A DNA stretch of 64,000 nt from Lactuca virosa (lineage: Eukaryota; Streptophyta; Magnoliopsida; Asterales; Asteraceae), in contig CAKMRJ010005634.1 of assembly GCA_928212115.1 (NCBI GenBank), positions 127,762,589 to 127,826,588 of the forward strand, read 5' to 3'. Below, in pieces: positions 35,474 through 46,882 of the stretch. Position 1 is the stretch's first letter; every line of letters starts with the position of its first letter. The notes under the pieces were generated by a model, which searched no databases, was not told the DNA's origin, and was given only the letters and a program-made list of their open reading frames with translations. Both the position numbers and the translations under genes were made by a program.

Positions 35474-35521
<48 letters not shown>
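35474..35521. repeat. (TA)n microsatellite
   Basis: An uninterrupted TA run in the TR-GAG-A leader. It creates artefactual Tyr-Ile frames. Confidence 0.95.
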
Positions 35522-35525
<4 letters not shown>

Positions 35526-35892
35526 TTAACCTTTAATATTATCATAGTATAAGGGTTGAATTTTACACTTTTAAAAAGTCTAGGGTTTGGAATTAAATGT
35601 TTCATTAGCGAGACTTTACAAATTCCAAAACTTGAGGGCAAGTTTTAAAACTTGTCAAAACTTTTGGTTTTCCATAACTTATGAAAACTTATGAGTTTTT
35701 AATGTTCATGAATGAGACTCTTCATATAACTTGAGGACAAGTTACAAAACTCATTTCAAGAACAATTATAGATCAATTTCAACTACAACATTATCATATA
35801 ATATTCTATTGATCTAGTCTAACTCATATACCAAGGCAATTCATATCAAATAATACAAATAATTACTTTATTATCTTAAAAGTTGACAATTG

Positions 35893-36398
35893 TGTTGGAA
35901 AATAACACATTTGTATAGCCTTAGGACTATTTTGTAATATCCATCACATGTTACGTACATTTATATTGTGTAGTATAATGTTTGCCATAATGACATATCA
36001 GGTCCCTAGGATTAATTATATATAGTATGATGGATATGACAGTTATCCATAATTTGAGGGACCAAAAGTGGGTGGTTCTAATACTTTCTCATAAGGTGTA
36101 ATTGATTAAATGAATACACATTTAATAGAGGATACATTTTAAGGAGATACGTTTTCTTCTCTTTGATCTTCTCCAACCTCTCTATAAAACACGATAATCA
36201 TGTGTAATTTCATCCATCGGAATCAATCAATTAGACACCATTATGTGAAGTGGAAGAATCATAATATGAAGTCATATACCTTCAACATCCAAGGATATCA
36301 TCTTCTCCAAGTAAGTATTATTTTATTAATCTAGGGTTCTTCATATTTATTCATGTTTATGCATAAATTGATCTTGGTTTATACCTATTAATATTACA
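35893..36398 (+). repeat. Copia-D 5' LTR
   Basis: It starts TGTTGGAAAATAAC and ends TTAATATTACA. CTATAAAAC near 36180 is a TATA-like box. Confidence 0.92.
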
Positions 36399-36400
36399 TG

Positions 36401-36412
36401 TGGTATCAGAGC
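36401..36412 (+). promoter_or_regulatory. Copia-D primer-binding site
   Basis: TGGTATCAGAGC two bases after the LTR. Confidence 0.92.
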
Positions 36413-38940
36413 ACGGTTTGATTTATATGTTTGTTCCCTAATGTCAATTTTGTGTTTGATTTACCGTAAACCACTAAACTAATGTTGAAATCTAGGGTAT
36501 TTGATTGTTTACTGCTATCGCCAGATTTGAAAAAAAAAAGTAAAAAAAAAAAAAACGTAAAAGATATTCAATGAAATCAGAAAGACACTGTGTTAATTTT
36601 GAAAGTTTGCTTTTACGATTTAAAGTTCTTTAATTTATTGGATTTTGAGAATGGTGTTTGGATTTCCCAAAAAGAATAATAAAAGAAATATGTTGAATAA
36701 GTTTTAGCACACTGTTTATGTTTACTTTTGAGAAATTGTCATAGAAATTAATGTAAATTTGGAGACCCACTGTAATTTCGATTATATGGCACAATTCATT
36801 TACGATATAAGTAAATTATGTAATCTTATTCTTAATTTCTTCCTTAAAGAATGGTGTTAAAAACAATTTTTACAACTCATAAACCTCAAAAAGATGGAAT
36901 TATCAAGATGTGATATCCTTTACATCATTGCATGTACGTATTTTTATTTGGGATAAATAATAGCAATTTCTTAGTTGACGTTTCATGAGTTATTTGTTTG
37001 CCAATATTACATAAATCTGCAAGATATAATGACACGGTTGTAATGGATAATTAATCGTTGGCAAAAGCTCATAAGTTGATTAAGTTGCTATTAGTTATTG
37101 AATTATTTGTGATACAAATAAATAAATGTTTAGTGGCAAAACTTATGTGAACAATGAAACTTTTATTTGCAAATTTTATGATGTCAACTGATGTGCGTCT
37201 ATGGGATTAAACAAAATATATATTTATATATGGATCCACACGTTTACTGGAATACATGTTTATTCGTTATATTATAATTCTACAAATCGTCTATACGAAG
37301 CAAAAGGATTATTTTTTCTGTGGAGAATATTAAACTTTTCTAATTGATAATGATTATTTTGATATGATAATAATTTGTTATGAAAAAAAAATTGTCTTTG
37401 CCAAACATCCAACTATTAAATCGAAACTTGATTAAAACTGATTTGGCAAATTCATTAGATGTCAAATTATCAAACTATATTCTAATTGGTATTTAATTCC
37501 ATAATTTGTTTATCAAACTGGCCAATGACTTGTAAGTTTCATAAACTTTATATTTTTATGATAAGTTTTAACTTTGATATTAAGCTTAAGGGACTGGACC
37601 AAAGAAAGGTTTCATAAGTTATGATATCGAAGTTGATTAAACACCACATTAAGCAACTGTTTGAGTTATTGTTTAAGGAACCCAAAGGCTAATTGAATAA
37701 TTACTTATGCAGTGAATTTTAGCATAATATGCATAAATATTGTATCTTTGCCCAAAGGTGATTACAATATTTATGTAGCCTAATATAATTTTAGGACACT
37801 ATTATATTCAATTGTTGGTCTAGCCAAAGCGAAATTGATACTTGAGTAAGGCGTCTATAAAACCTATTATTTTGGTGTTTTAGTTATGTTGATATGCGTT
37901 ATTTTGTTATCCCATGAAATCACGTAAATATCACTTAAAAAAATGGTACAACTTAAGTAAGTGATAAGAGTAGTTCTAGTATGGATACAAATAAGACTTA
38001 AGGAAACCTTGCTGCAAAATTTGCCATAACAAAGGGTGTATATAACGGTATTGTACCATAATGAAAGAATGGTTTGCAAAAGAGATGTAAGTTATATGCA
38101 TTTATGATTTATAAGTCCTTTAGTCAACTAAATATCCCTATAAATATATGAATGATTGATTATCGCTCCATGGCACATTTGTATTTTTTTTACAGGGATT
38201 CCATACAATTTAGAAGTTGGGTTGAAGTCAAAGAACAATTAAAGTTGGGAATAATGAAGACTTAAACATAGAAAAATTGGTCCATCTTCATTATTTTTTT
38301 GAAAGTGGTTATTGTTTAAGTCTTAATGATACTCTTTATGTATCGAGTATAACTTGAAACTTATTATTTGTATCTAAGTTAGCAAATGTTGACTATACTT
38401 TAACATTTGGATACAATGATGTAACTATTAGTTTCAATTCCTATATTGTTGGCTATGATTGTTGAGTATGGTTTCTTGAGGGATACCTCTAAAGTTACAA
38501 CTTGAAAACCACTTTTTGGAATCATTACTATCGTGTAATGTTAATGAAATTTTGAATGTAACTGCGAATTGGAGACCTCATATGTGTTGTAGCATTAATG
38601 CATATGTCAATTATATATCACATAATAAATTGCTACATCTCGTAAAATACGTTCTACAATAACTTGACTTCTCAAATTTCAATAAATGAAATATGTATAA
38701 AACGAAATAAGGAAGGAATTACAAGAAGTTTCTAATTTCATACTGACATCATAAACCTTATATATGGGACATAAGTGGTCATAAATCATATATGTACCTT
38801 TAAAATTTCAATCTTATTTGTACTTACTGCATGAAAAGTCAAGGTCTCTTAAAATGCTTAAAACCTTTCAGGCAAGAGTTAAAAATTAACTTGACCTGAA
38901 AATAAAAGTAATGATATCATACATGGGTGGTGTTAATTAT
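36413..38940 (+). other. Copia-D decayed gag/protease region
   Basis: AT-rich sequence with no readable frame. Its position between primer site and integrase relic implies former gag and protease, but I cannot show a motif. Confidence 0.35.
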
Positions 38941-39180
38941 CTAAGTATTGGGACTTTGGTCAAACCCCTCGATCTTTCATTAAATTTTGTAAAGATCGTG
39001 ACCTAATTAACCAATACACTGTGCCTAGTACTCCTCAACAGAACCATGTTCTCGAGAGAGGAAGAGAACCTTAATGGACATGGTGGAAAGTATCTTGCAA
39101 ACACTAACTTGACCCAACATGAAAATTATAAGCCGCTTCCTTATAACGATTTTCGTCACATAGTACCTGAAGTCTAGAAA
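38941..39180 (+). pseudogene. Copia-D integrase relic
   Basis: Around 39015-39080 the text reads QYTVPSTPQQN followed by an ER pair and a WTW-like end, matching the third catalytic region of Copia integrase with changes and stops. Short and broken. Confidence 0.55.
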
Positions 39181-39699
39181 TGAAGCATGTAGGATTTCTT
39201 AGGAATGCCAAAATCAGTGGGAGTGGTTTATTGAGGGATTTTGACCTTCAAGAATCTTCAATTATAATTCAAGTGTTCATTACTATTAGCACTTCATTAT
39301 GAGATTCTAGTTTTTCCTCATAACAAAAAAAACCTTTTCAAATGCATGGGAAAATGAAACACCATAAAAGATCTCACTCAATATGTTGGCATTAAAACCT
39401 ATGAAATAGTATATACGACTTCTTTTATAATGTAATCGGCCCATAAACTTTGACGATTACATGAGACCGATCTTGATAAAGGGAAGGAAATAACCCTGAC
39501 ACGGAGAGTGATGCCATAACTTATGATCACTCAACTAAGTTTAGTGAATCTATGATTAAAGACCTTAATTTAATGTAAAAGATTGATGTTTAGGAACATG
39601 CCAAATTACCAAAGGGTTTTCAAACCCATAAGATGAAAGTAGGTCTTTAAGACCAAATTGGACCCCAATGATAAACATTGAATGTCATAAAGTTTTTTT

Positions 39700-40330
39700 G
39701 GTCACTAAAAAGTATTCACAAAATAGGGTATTTATTACCAAGAAATATTCTCACCCGTTTCTCGAATTGACTTCCTTATGATCATAATGGCTCTAGTATT
39801 TCATTTGGATTTAGAGATACATCAAATAGATGTCAAACAATTTTCTTAATTAAGAGTTACACAATTATGTTTACATAACCCATGAAAACAATTGCATTTA
39901 TAAGGGTTAAGAACATCTGATGTGTAAAATCAAGGAATCAATATATATGTTGAATCAAGCTTCATGTCGATGGTATCTAATGTTCGACAAAGTGGTGAAC
40001 AATAATGACTTCATTAAGAACCAAGTAGATCAGTATATATAAGTCAACAAGATTGGGAGGGATTTTATCATACTTGTACCATATGGAGATGACATTCTCC
40101 TGGTGAGTAATAACAATGATATGTTGCACAAATCAAAATAGTTATTGTCACATCACCTCGATATGAAGGATCTCAGTGAAGCCTAGTATGCAATAGGCAT
40201 ATAAATACATCGAGGAATCCAAAGGGCTTTAGACTTATTCCTAAATACATATATTGAGTGTGTAGTAAGTCGATATAAAATGCAACAATCCCATCAATTC
40301 CTTTCATAGTTAAGGTACACATTTTTGGTG
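39700..40330 (+). pseudogene. Copia-D reverse transcriptase relic
   Basis: FSPVSRIDFL, then IIMALVFHLDLEIHQIDVK at about 39780-39835, and a YGDDILLVSNN box at about 40087-40120 (Gly for the usual Val). These are separated by stops and shifts. The order and spacing fit Copia RT. Confidence 0.7.
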
Positions 40331-40779
40331 GTATGCTTGGCCGTTATCATTAAATCATTGTCTAAATCACTAGGAAGCTGCCAATATAGTTTTATAATAT
40401 TTTCATGGGACTAATAATGACAAACTTGTTTAGTGAAATAAGTAATAACATATAGTTGATATGTTTCTTGGCTATGAATTTAAAAAATGCAAAGATAAGT
40501 AGTCATTACTAGGATACATCGGTATGATGTTAGTCGGCCAATATCATGAGAGAGTCATAAATAAACGTTAACGACTATATCAACTATGACGAAGAAATTT
40601 GTTTTCATAGATAATGAAACATTCCATGAAATGTTGTTGAGAAATTAAATCACATGACTCATAATCATAAACTCTATTTACAGGCCATTAAAAGAAAACT
40701 TATTTCTATAATGTTGCCTCTATAAGTTTTCCATTAACAATAATGATAGTGGAATGCTGTTTTTACCTCGATACAAAAT

Positions 40780-40920
40780 AATTGTTCGTTAGAGAAAGTG
40801 GGGGGAAATAATATTTGTATCGAACGCATTAACACTAATAATATGTTAGTGGATCCAATAATGAAAGGTCTACCACCCAATTATTTGAACATATCGTCAA
40901 TGTGGGTTTAAAGTTATACC
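40780..40920 (+). pseudogene. Copia-D RNase H end relic
   Basis: NTNNMLVDPIMKGLPPNY near 40830-40885 matches the last conserved segment of Copia RNase H (the LADxxTKGLP region). Confidence 0.5.
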
Positions 40921-41272
40921 ATATTATGTAATTCTAGCATAGTGCTTTAATGGAACTTTTAATTTTATTTATTCAAGTACTTGATTATTATTCCTCCATA
41001 ATATGCATTTTGTCTATATTAATAACTTGTGCACAATTACGTTTTATATAGACAAATATAATGCATGACCACTTAACTCTAAAGTCATCTGGCTTAAATT
41101 AATCTTAAGTTTCATATGAAGTACCATAGTATGATCGGTAAGGGCCTTGTATCTAAAATGGATGTGCAAGGCTGTACTTTTCTGCTTTTTATATTAATAT
41201 GAAACAGGATGAATTTATCTTGGCCAGATAGTGAAACATGTATACAAATAGTCACTCGGCCAAGTGGGAGAA

Positions 41273-41778
41273 TGTTGGAAAATAACACATTAGTATGGCC
41301 TTAGGACTATTTTGTAATATCCATCACATGTTACGTACATTTATATCGTGTAGTATAATGTTTGCCATAATGACATATCAGGTCCCTAGGATTAATTATA
41401 TATAGTATGATGGATATGACAGTTATCCATAATTTGAGGGACCAAAAGTGGGTGGTTCTAATACTTTCTCATAAGGTGTAATTGATTAAATGAATACACA
41501 TTTAATAGAGGATACATTTTAAGGAGATACGTTTTCTTCTCTTTGATCTTCTCCAACCTCTCTATAAAACACCATAATCATGTGTAATTTCATCCATCGG
41601 AATCAATCAATTAGACACCATTATGTGAAGTGGAAGAATCATAATATGAAGTCATATACCTTCAACATCCAAGGATATCATCTTCTCCAAGTAAGTATTA
41701 TTTTATTAATCTAGGGTTCTTCATATTTATTCATGTTTATGCATAAATTGATCTTGGTTTATACCTATTAATATTACA
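41273..41778 (+). repeat. Copia-D 3' LTR
   Basis: Identical to the 5' LTR except for four substitutions seen by eye (two in the first 30 bases, one near 41347, one near 41572). Confidence 0.92.
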
Positions 41779-42267
41779 AATTGTCCTTTTTGATTCCAAA
41801 TTTGATGATACATTTTTGTAACTCCTTAAAACCTTTGAGTTCCAAAACTTTGATGGCAAATTTGTAACCTTTCAAAACTCTTGAAATCTATAACTTATGA
41901 GTTTAATATTATTTTAATGGATGAGACTTTTCATGTTCCATAACTTGAGGACAAGTTATGGAATTCATTAAAAAAATATTTAGATCAAACTTTAAACTAA
42001 TAAAACAAGCATATCATTTTATCTATTACTAAATTGATCTAACTAAACTCATATGGCAAGATAATATCAAATCAACAATTTTCAAGCAACTTTGTTTATC
42101 ATATAAAACAACAATTATCTTAAAACTTTGACAATTATCTTTTGATTGGATGAGTATAATAATTACCATACTAACAAAATCAAATTTTATGAATTAAAAC
42201 ATTTGGTGGTAATGACCCTAATCCAAAACAGGCCAAAAAAACCCGAAAAACTGCAAACAGTCTATCC

Positions 42268-42351
42268 AACTCATCGAGTTTGATAATGGACTCGTCGAGT
42301 TGGTTGATGTTCTTCATGGACTCATCGAGTTCATGTATGGACTCGTCAAGT
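42268..42351. repeat. ACTCGTCGAGT palindromes in TR-GAG-A leader
   Basis: Four copies lie at 42268-42280 (TCATCGA centre), 42290-42301, 42320-42331 and 42341-42351 (one arm changed). They are about 80-165 bases downstream, in sense, of the primer site. TR-GAG-C has the same arrangement. Confidence 0.8.
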
Positions 42352-42431
42352 CCACTATCCAGAGTGCAGTTTTTCAGTTTTTCTAGCTTTGAACAATTAG
42401 CTATGCATCTATATAACAGAAAACAACCCAT

Positions 42432-42444
42432 GACTCTGATACCA
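42432..42444 (-). promoter_or_regulatory. TR-GAG-A primer-binding site
   Basis: In sense this is TGGTATCAGAGTC, one base from the 5' LTR. Confidence 0.85.
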
Positions 42445-42445
42445 C

Positions 42446-43207
42446 TGTTGGGTTTTGTATACTACAACATCCTATGGTGCACATACAACCCTAAATGCTT
42501 TGGATCTATGTTTTCTCTAATTATACATGCAATATTGTTTCCAAAGCATGAAACCTACAACTAGCATACAATTTGACATATGAACCATAAATGTAAGTTA
42601 GAAGATTACCTATTTGTTGTAGCTTGTAGGAATTGGTCTTTCAAGAGCCTAGCACATCAAGTGTGATGCCTCAAATGGAATTATAACAAAACAAGAACAA
42701 GAGGAGGACTTGAGAGAGAAGTTGGAGACACAAAATCGGCTAGAGCTAATAAGAACACTTAGGGCATTCGATTTTGGCTAAGGGGTATCATTTATATAGT
42801 GTAGGATTCCAAGAGTCATGGGTAAACCCTAATCCATACACTTGGGTTATGATCCATATCTCATGCGGACTAACTCTTATGGATCTTTCCATAAACTTAG
42901 CCCATCATGGATCAATAGCCCAAACAATATATAAATCACTGATTTACATAATCAGTCCCCGTTAATTTAATTAGTCTCTTTTGATCACTTAATTAATTCC
43001 AAATTAATTCTTGATCAATACTAATTAAATATTATGATTTCTCAATTAATATATTATACTTATAATATACTAATAAATCATAATAACCTCTTTATCATGT
43101 ATCCATCCTATCAAATTTTTCCAGAGTGTTACAACCCAAATGGACCATGCTTGTATCGGGTCAAGTACATACCAATTATAGTTATGGGCTTAGAAACTAA
43201 TCCAACA
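42446..43207 (-). repeat. TR-GAG-A 5' LTR
   Basis: It starts TGTTGGGTTTTG and ends CTAATCCAACA in plus orientation, and is related along its length to the LTRs of TR-GAG-C. A TATA-like CTATATAAATG (sense) lies near 42790-42800. It follows the primer site and is followed by Gypsy-3 pol (GTATT, probable target copy). Confidence 0.85.
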
Positions 43208-43208
43208 G

Positions 43209-43862
43209 TATTGACCGACCCCCATTTGAGATATTGTATGGATGGAGGTGCAGGACTCCCGTATGCCGGGGTGAGGTAGGGAATAGATTCAAGGGAAGCA
43301 CGGAGGTGGTGCTCAAGACTACCGAGTTGATCCAGCAGGTGCGCGACAGGCTGCGAGTCGCGCAGAGCCGTCAGAAAAGCTATGATGACCAACGCCAATC
43401 GAACCTCGAGTTTCAGGTGGGAGATTTCGTGTTGCTGAAGGTGTCACCATGGAAGGGTGTTATCAGGTTTCGGAAGAGGGGCAAGTTGGGGCCCTGATTC
43501 ATTGGTCTGTTCATGATTTTTGCCCGGGTTGGCAAGGTGGCTTATCGATTGGATCTACCGGACGAGCTTAGCCAGATTCACAACACCTTCCATGTATCAC
43601 AGCTTCGGAAGTGTGTCGCTGATGAGGCCACAGTTATTTACTTGGATGATATCCAAGTAAACGAGAGCCTGAAGTATGTGGAGAAACCTATTACGGTGTT
43701 GGATAGGAAGACGAAAGCCCTTCGGAACAAAGAAGTTAAGTTAGTTATGGTGCAATAGCAGCACCAAAGGGGTTCTGAATGGACCTGAGAGCCAGAGGAC
43801 GAAATGAGGAAGCATTATCCGGATCTCTTCGCATCAGCAGACTTCGAGGACGAAGCCTAATT
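43209..43862 (+). pseudogene. Gypsy-3 integrase C-terminus
   Basis: It begins in the integrase core (DRPPFEILYG), followed by VRDRLRVAQSRQKSYDDQR, a GPY-type module ([26 protein letters not shown] then stop, FIGPFMIFARVGKVAYRLDLP), NTFHVSQLRKC and the family end in PEDEMRKHYPDLF. Three breaks are seen: TGA at 43496-43498 inside the GPY module, TAG near 43756-43758 and TGA near 43785. The frame resumes after each. The module would bind DNA or chromatin and direct integration. Confidence 0.85.
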
Positions 43863-43866
43863 CAAT

Positions 43867-43876
43867 GGGGGAGATT
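43867..43876 (+). promoter_or_regulatory. Gypsy-3 polypurine tract
   Basis: GGGGGAGATT-like tract directly before the LTR. Confidence 0.75.
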
Positions 43877-43933
43877 TGTAATGCTTGGTTCAGGTATTAT
43901 TTTAATTTTCAACATTTTAGGATTTTGAACTGG

Positions 43934-44717
43934 AACTCGACGAGTTGGGGAGCTCCAAATCGTCGAGTAGAAATATTTTTGGTCGCGGGGTATGAAACCT
44001 ACTCGGCGAGTTGGGGAACCCAACTCAATGAGTTGAAACTGGGAATGAAAACCTAATTTTCCGGGTCTTGCACCCTATTTAAGGAACTTAACTTCTAGGG
44101 TTGTAGTTTTGGTTTGGTTTTGGGTCTTGGATCGAGTTAGCCATGAAGAAGAGGATTCCAGGGGTTGTTAGGGTAGATTTGACCCTTAAAGGACCTCCTG
44201 AAGCTTAAAGTTGCAAGATTTATTGGTACCTATGTCCCATGCTTGCCCTATGTTCATTATAGAGCCTAAAATGGACTCTAGAGAGTGTTTCAAGCATGCA
44301 TGGACGTAAAGATAGAAACTTTACGTGATGTTTCCACTTTTGGACATCATATCTGAGATTTAGGATGTGGAAATGAGAGTTTAAGGGCTTAATGGGTCAA
44401 GACCTTCCTTAAAGGACTTAGGGTTTGAGTTTGTAGCCTCATGGATGATTCTTGAGGGTAAATTTGGAAACTTTACCCTTCTAAACGTCCCTATGGATAA
44501 GGATCTGAATTTGGGCCCTTTGGATTCAAGCAAAATGGCTTAATGGGTAAAGAAGGTTAGCAGACTGAAGGACTCGACGAATCCACGAGGAGAACTTGAC
44601 GAGTTGGATCGATGAATCGTGATTCTGACTCTGGGGTGGACTCGACGAGTTGGATCGCTAAATCGTAATTCTGACTTTGGGGTGGACTCGACGAGTTAAT
44701 GGGAAACTCGACGAGTT
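43934..44717. repeat. ACTCGACGAGT palindromes, Gypsy-3 LTR
   Basis: Copies lie at 43934-43946, 44001-44012 (GGCG centre), 44022-44034 (CAATG centre), 44593-44605, 44640-44651, 44686-44697 and 44705-44717, plus half copies at 43960 and 44571. The first group lies 40-140 bp upstream of the TATA-like box. Confidence 0.85.
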
Positions 44718-44986
44718 GAGTCAACTCGGAACGTTGACTTTGACTTTGACTTTGACCAAGGTTGACTTTTAAGGGATTGAAGGGTTAAGTAGAATCTAAG
44801 AGTTGGTTATGTTTAGGGATTCGACAGAGCTGATATTCGGAGCTTGGGCCTATTCAGCTACAGTTCGCATTTGAGGTGAGTCTCCTCACCATACCAATGG
44901 TCTAAGGCACCAAGGTCGGCCCATGTTGTTAGCGGTAGTAGTAGTTTGTGAATATGCTATCGATGTGTTATGTACCTGTATGTAGG

Positions 44987-45075
44987 CCATGTGGGGGTTC
45001 CCATAGCAGTGGGCTGTGACCATGTGGGGGTTCCCATGGCACCCGGTATAAGACCTTGGAAGGTTTCCATGACAT

Positions 45076-45141
<66 letters not shown>

Positions 45142-45345
45142 CATGTATGGCTTGTATGGTTTGTATGTCATTTCTCTTGATTAGTAAAGACCATGTGAGG
45201 GTTCCCATGACAGTTAGCTAAGACCATGCAGGGGTTCCCATGGTCGTTAGTTGAGACCATGAGGGGGTTCCCATGGCAGTGCGCAAGGACCGTGTGGGGG
45301 TTCCCATGGTACATGATGTAAGACCTCGGAGGGTTTCCATGGCAC
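44987..45345. repeat. 33-bp tandem repeat GACCATG(N)GGGGTTCCCATGG
   Basis: About eight degenerate units with a period near 33 bp, each with GACC(A/G)TG, GGGGGTTCCCATGG and a variable end. A TA microsatellite (45079-45140) interrupts the array after the third unit. It lies inside the Gypsy-3 LTR. Confidence 0.8.
45079..45140. repeat. (TA)n microsatellite
   Basis: A pure TA run of about 60 bases. Long Tyr-Ile frames over it are artefacts. Confidence 0.95.
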
Positions 45346-45539
45346 TCATATATGTTATATGCATGGCTTATGTGATTGATATGGCTTATGTGATTGTGTG
45401 GGGTGTGCTCTGGGGAACTCACTAAGCATTAGCTTACAGTTTGTTGGTTGTTTCATGTACTTCTGGACCTACGGCCAAGGGCCCGGTCTGATGGTGCGGC
45501 ATGCACTCTCTGTCATTTTGTTTGGGGACACCCTGATGT

Positions 45540-45719
45540 AAGGGTGTGCAAAAAACCCGCAAGACCAAAAAACCGATCCGATCCGGCCAATCCGAAACTG
45601 AAAAAACCGAAACCGAAATAAACCGTAACCGAAAAAAACCTAAACCGTAAAACCGACTCTCTACGGGTCGGTTTCGGTTTGGATATGTAGGTATCCGCGG
45701 ATACCCGAACCGAACCGTC

Positions 45720-45801
<82 letters not shown>

Positions 45802-46223
45802 CTTGTTTTCGAAAGATCCCCATGGTAAGACGCAATGGCGCAAACAAAATTCAATTGACAATTTTCAGTTTCACAGTTTTATATTCATTTTGTTTTCTTA
45901 TTAATTTTATTAGTATAGTTATTATATAAATTATAATATATGGTATTTGAATTTTATATGTTATTTTTGACTTAGTGAGTTACCAATTTTTAATAAGAAA
46001 TCGGCCGAAATAGAGTTTGTAGTTTTGATTGAAATTGATTTTTCTTATTTAGCGGGTATCCGTGAACCGAACCGTGGTTACCCGCCTTCACACGGTTCGG
46101 TTCGGTTCGGTTTTTTGGCCAATTCGGTTCGGTTTCGATTAGTGCACATGAGGTACCCGCCCCGTGGCCAGGGTTCTTAATTTTATTACTATCTGAACTG
46201 AACCGCCCCGTGAACACCCCTAT
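45540..46223. mobile_element. hAT-type MITE (684 bp) with AACCGAACCG subterminal repeats
   Basis: The 8-bp target duplication CCTGATGT is at 45532-45539 and 46224-46231. The ends are AAGGGTGTGCA and TGAACACCCCTAT, imperfect inverted repeats of the TAGGGGTGT type. Near both ends are dense GAACCGAAACCG / GGTTCGGTTCGG repeats, and the middle has a long AT run (45721-45799). No transposase frame is present, so it is non-autonomous. It sits in the Gypsy-3 LTR. Confidence 0.85.
45721..45799. repeat. (AT)n microsatellite inside the hAT MITE
   Basis: About 78 bases of pure AT. Confidence 0.95.
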
Positions 46224-46882
46224 CCTGATGTTGTAATAAATATATGATGTTTTGGATTTTGAAAACATCTATGATTGGAATTTTATAACTAATGAATATG
46301 GGTTGTTATTTTTAAAAATGAAAATAAAATTTCATTGGAAAATTCAGGTTACACAAGTCATCTGGGAACACATCAGGGTATTACCAAACAACCGGCACAT
46401 CATCCACAGTCGCCTAACCCTTCTCCTGGCTATCCATAACATAGACGGCAAATCCAGAACCACCCTGCTGAAGATAGCGTCTGTCCCTAGCTGCTGAACA
46501 TAAAATCGGCCCACGCTGTACACCCTCTCCCTGAACCACCAACTCTCCCCCACTTGGGTTTCGGATACGCACCAGCTGCTACTCACAATCAATCATTGCC
46601 CCATTGGGGCTTAACCAATCCTTCCCCACAATATCCTTACTCTCACGCAGGGGAATATGAACCAAATAAATCGGATATTGCTCGCTGAACAACGCCAGGA
46701 AACAACCCCGATGAACCCTAGATACTCGCACAGGTCAATCATCAACAATCTCAACCTCTAATGGACAATGCAGCTCCCCAGAGCATCGACAAACCTCTTG
46801 ATGAGCGTAAGAGATACAAAAGATCGGGTAGCCCCCGAATCAAACAATACCAAGGCAGAAATACCATTCACAAGGAACGATT

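Larger units (their letters stand above)
34694..35887 (-). other. TR-GAG-A leader between gag and Copia-D insertion
   Basis: Noncoding. It holds two hairpins (35058-35093, 35142-35175), a block strongly conserved with TR-GAG-C (35310-35460 against 53935-54085), a TA microsatellite and decayed AACTTGAGGACAAGTT-type repeats, which continue after Copia-D at 41790-42130. Confidence 0.65.
35893..41778 (+). mobile_element. Copia-D: complete but coding-dead Copia element, nearly identical LTRs
   Basis: LTRs of 506 bp lie at 35893-36398 and 41273-41778. The target duplication is AATTG (35888-35892 and 41779-41783), with primer site TGGTATCAGAGC at 36401-36412 and polypurine tract CAAGTGGGAGAA at 41261-41272. 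By eye only four bases differ between the LTRs. Inside, integrase traces precede RT traces, which is the Copia order, but every frame is destroyed. It is inserted in the leader of TR-GAG-A. Confidence 0.9.
31058..43207 (-). mobile_element. TR-GAG-A: gag-only Copia derivative, minus strand, left part outside window
   Basis: The right LTR is at 42446-43207, with a tRNA-Met type primer site at 42432-42444, a short gag at 33970-34693 and a long noncoding part at 31065-33960. All of these match TR-GAG-C (48072-55715) in order and sequence. Neither has recognisable protease, integrase or RT. Its left end is cut exactly at the Copia-1 3' LTR, so Copia-1 probably inserted into it and the rest lies beyond base 1. 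Copia-D (35893-41778) is a second insertion. Such structures have been described as TR-GAG elements in other plants (established for coffee and others; naming here by analogy). Confidence 0.75.
43208..46353 (+). mobile_element. Gypsy-3: right part of a Ty3/Gypsy element, interrupted by TR-GAG-A
   Basis: The window holds the C-terminal end of integrase, a polypurine tract and a complete 3' LTR. The 5' part must lie left of TR-GAG-A, outside the window. It is itself inserted in Gypsy-4: after the LTR end GGTTACA (46353) the sequence is Gypsy-4 pol on the other strand. A hAT MITE lies in its LTR. Confidence 0.8.
43877..46353 (+). repeat. Gypsy-3 3' LTR, with hAT MITE inside
   Basis: It starts TGTAATGC and ends GGTTACA, giving inverted ends TGTAA/TTACA. 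It is about 1.79 kb without the 684-bp MITE and one copy of its target site. It contains the ACTCGACGAGT palindromes, a TATA-like CTATTTAAGG at 44075-44084, a 33-bp tandem repeat and a TA run. The partner LTR is outside the window. Confidence 0.75.

Noticed and set aside
42774..42965. Frames inside TR-GAG LTRs (also 48100-48800, 54981-55190)
   Set aside because: They lie in LTRs with primer sites and polypurine tracts on the inner side, and show no domain.
44957..45854. Long Tyr-Ile frames on both strands
   Set aside because: They are translations of TA microsatellites (45079-45140, 45721-45799) and have no protein meaning.
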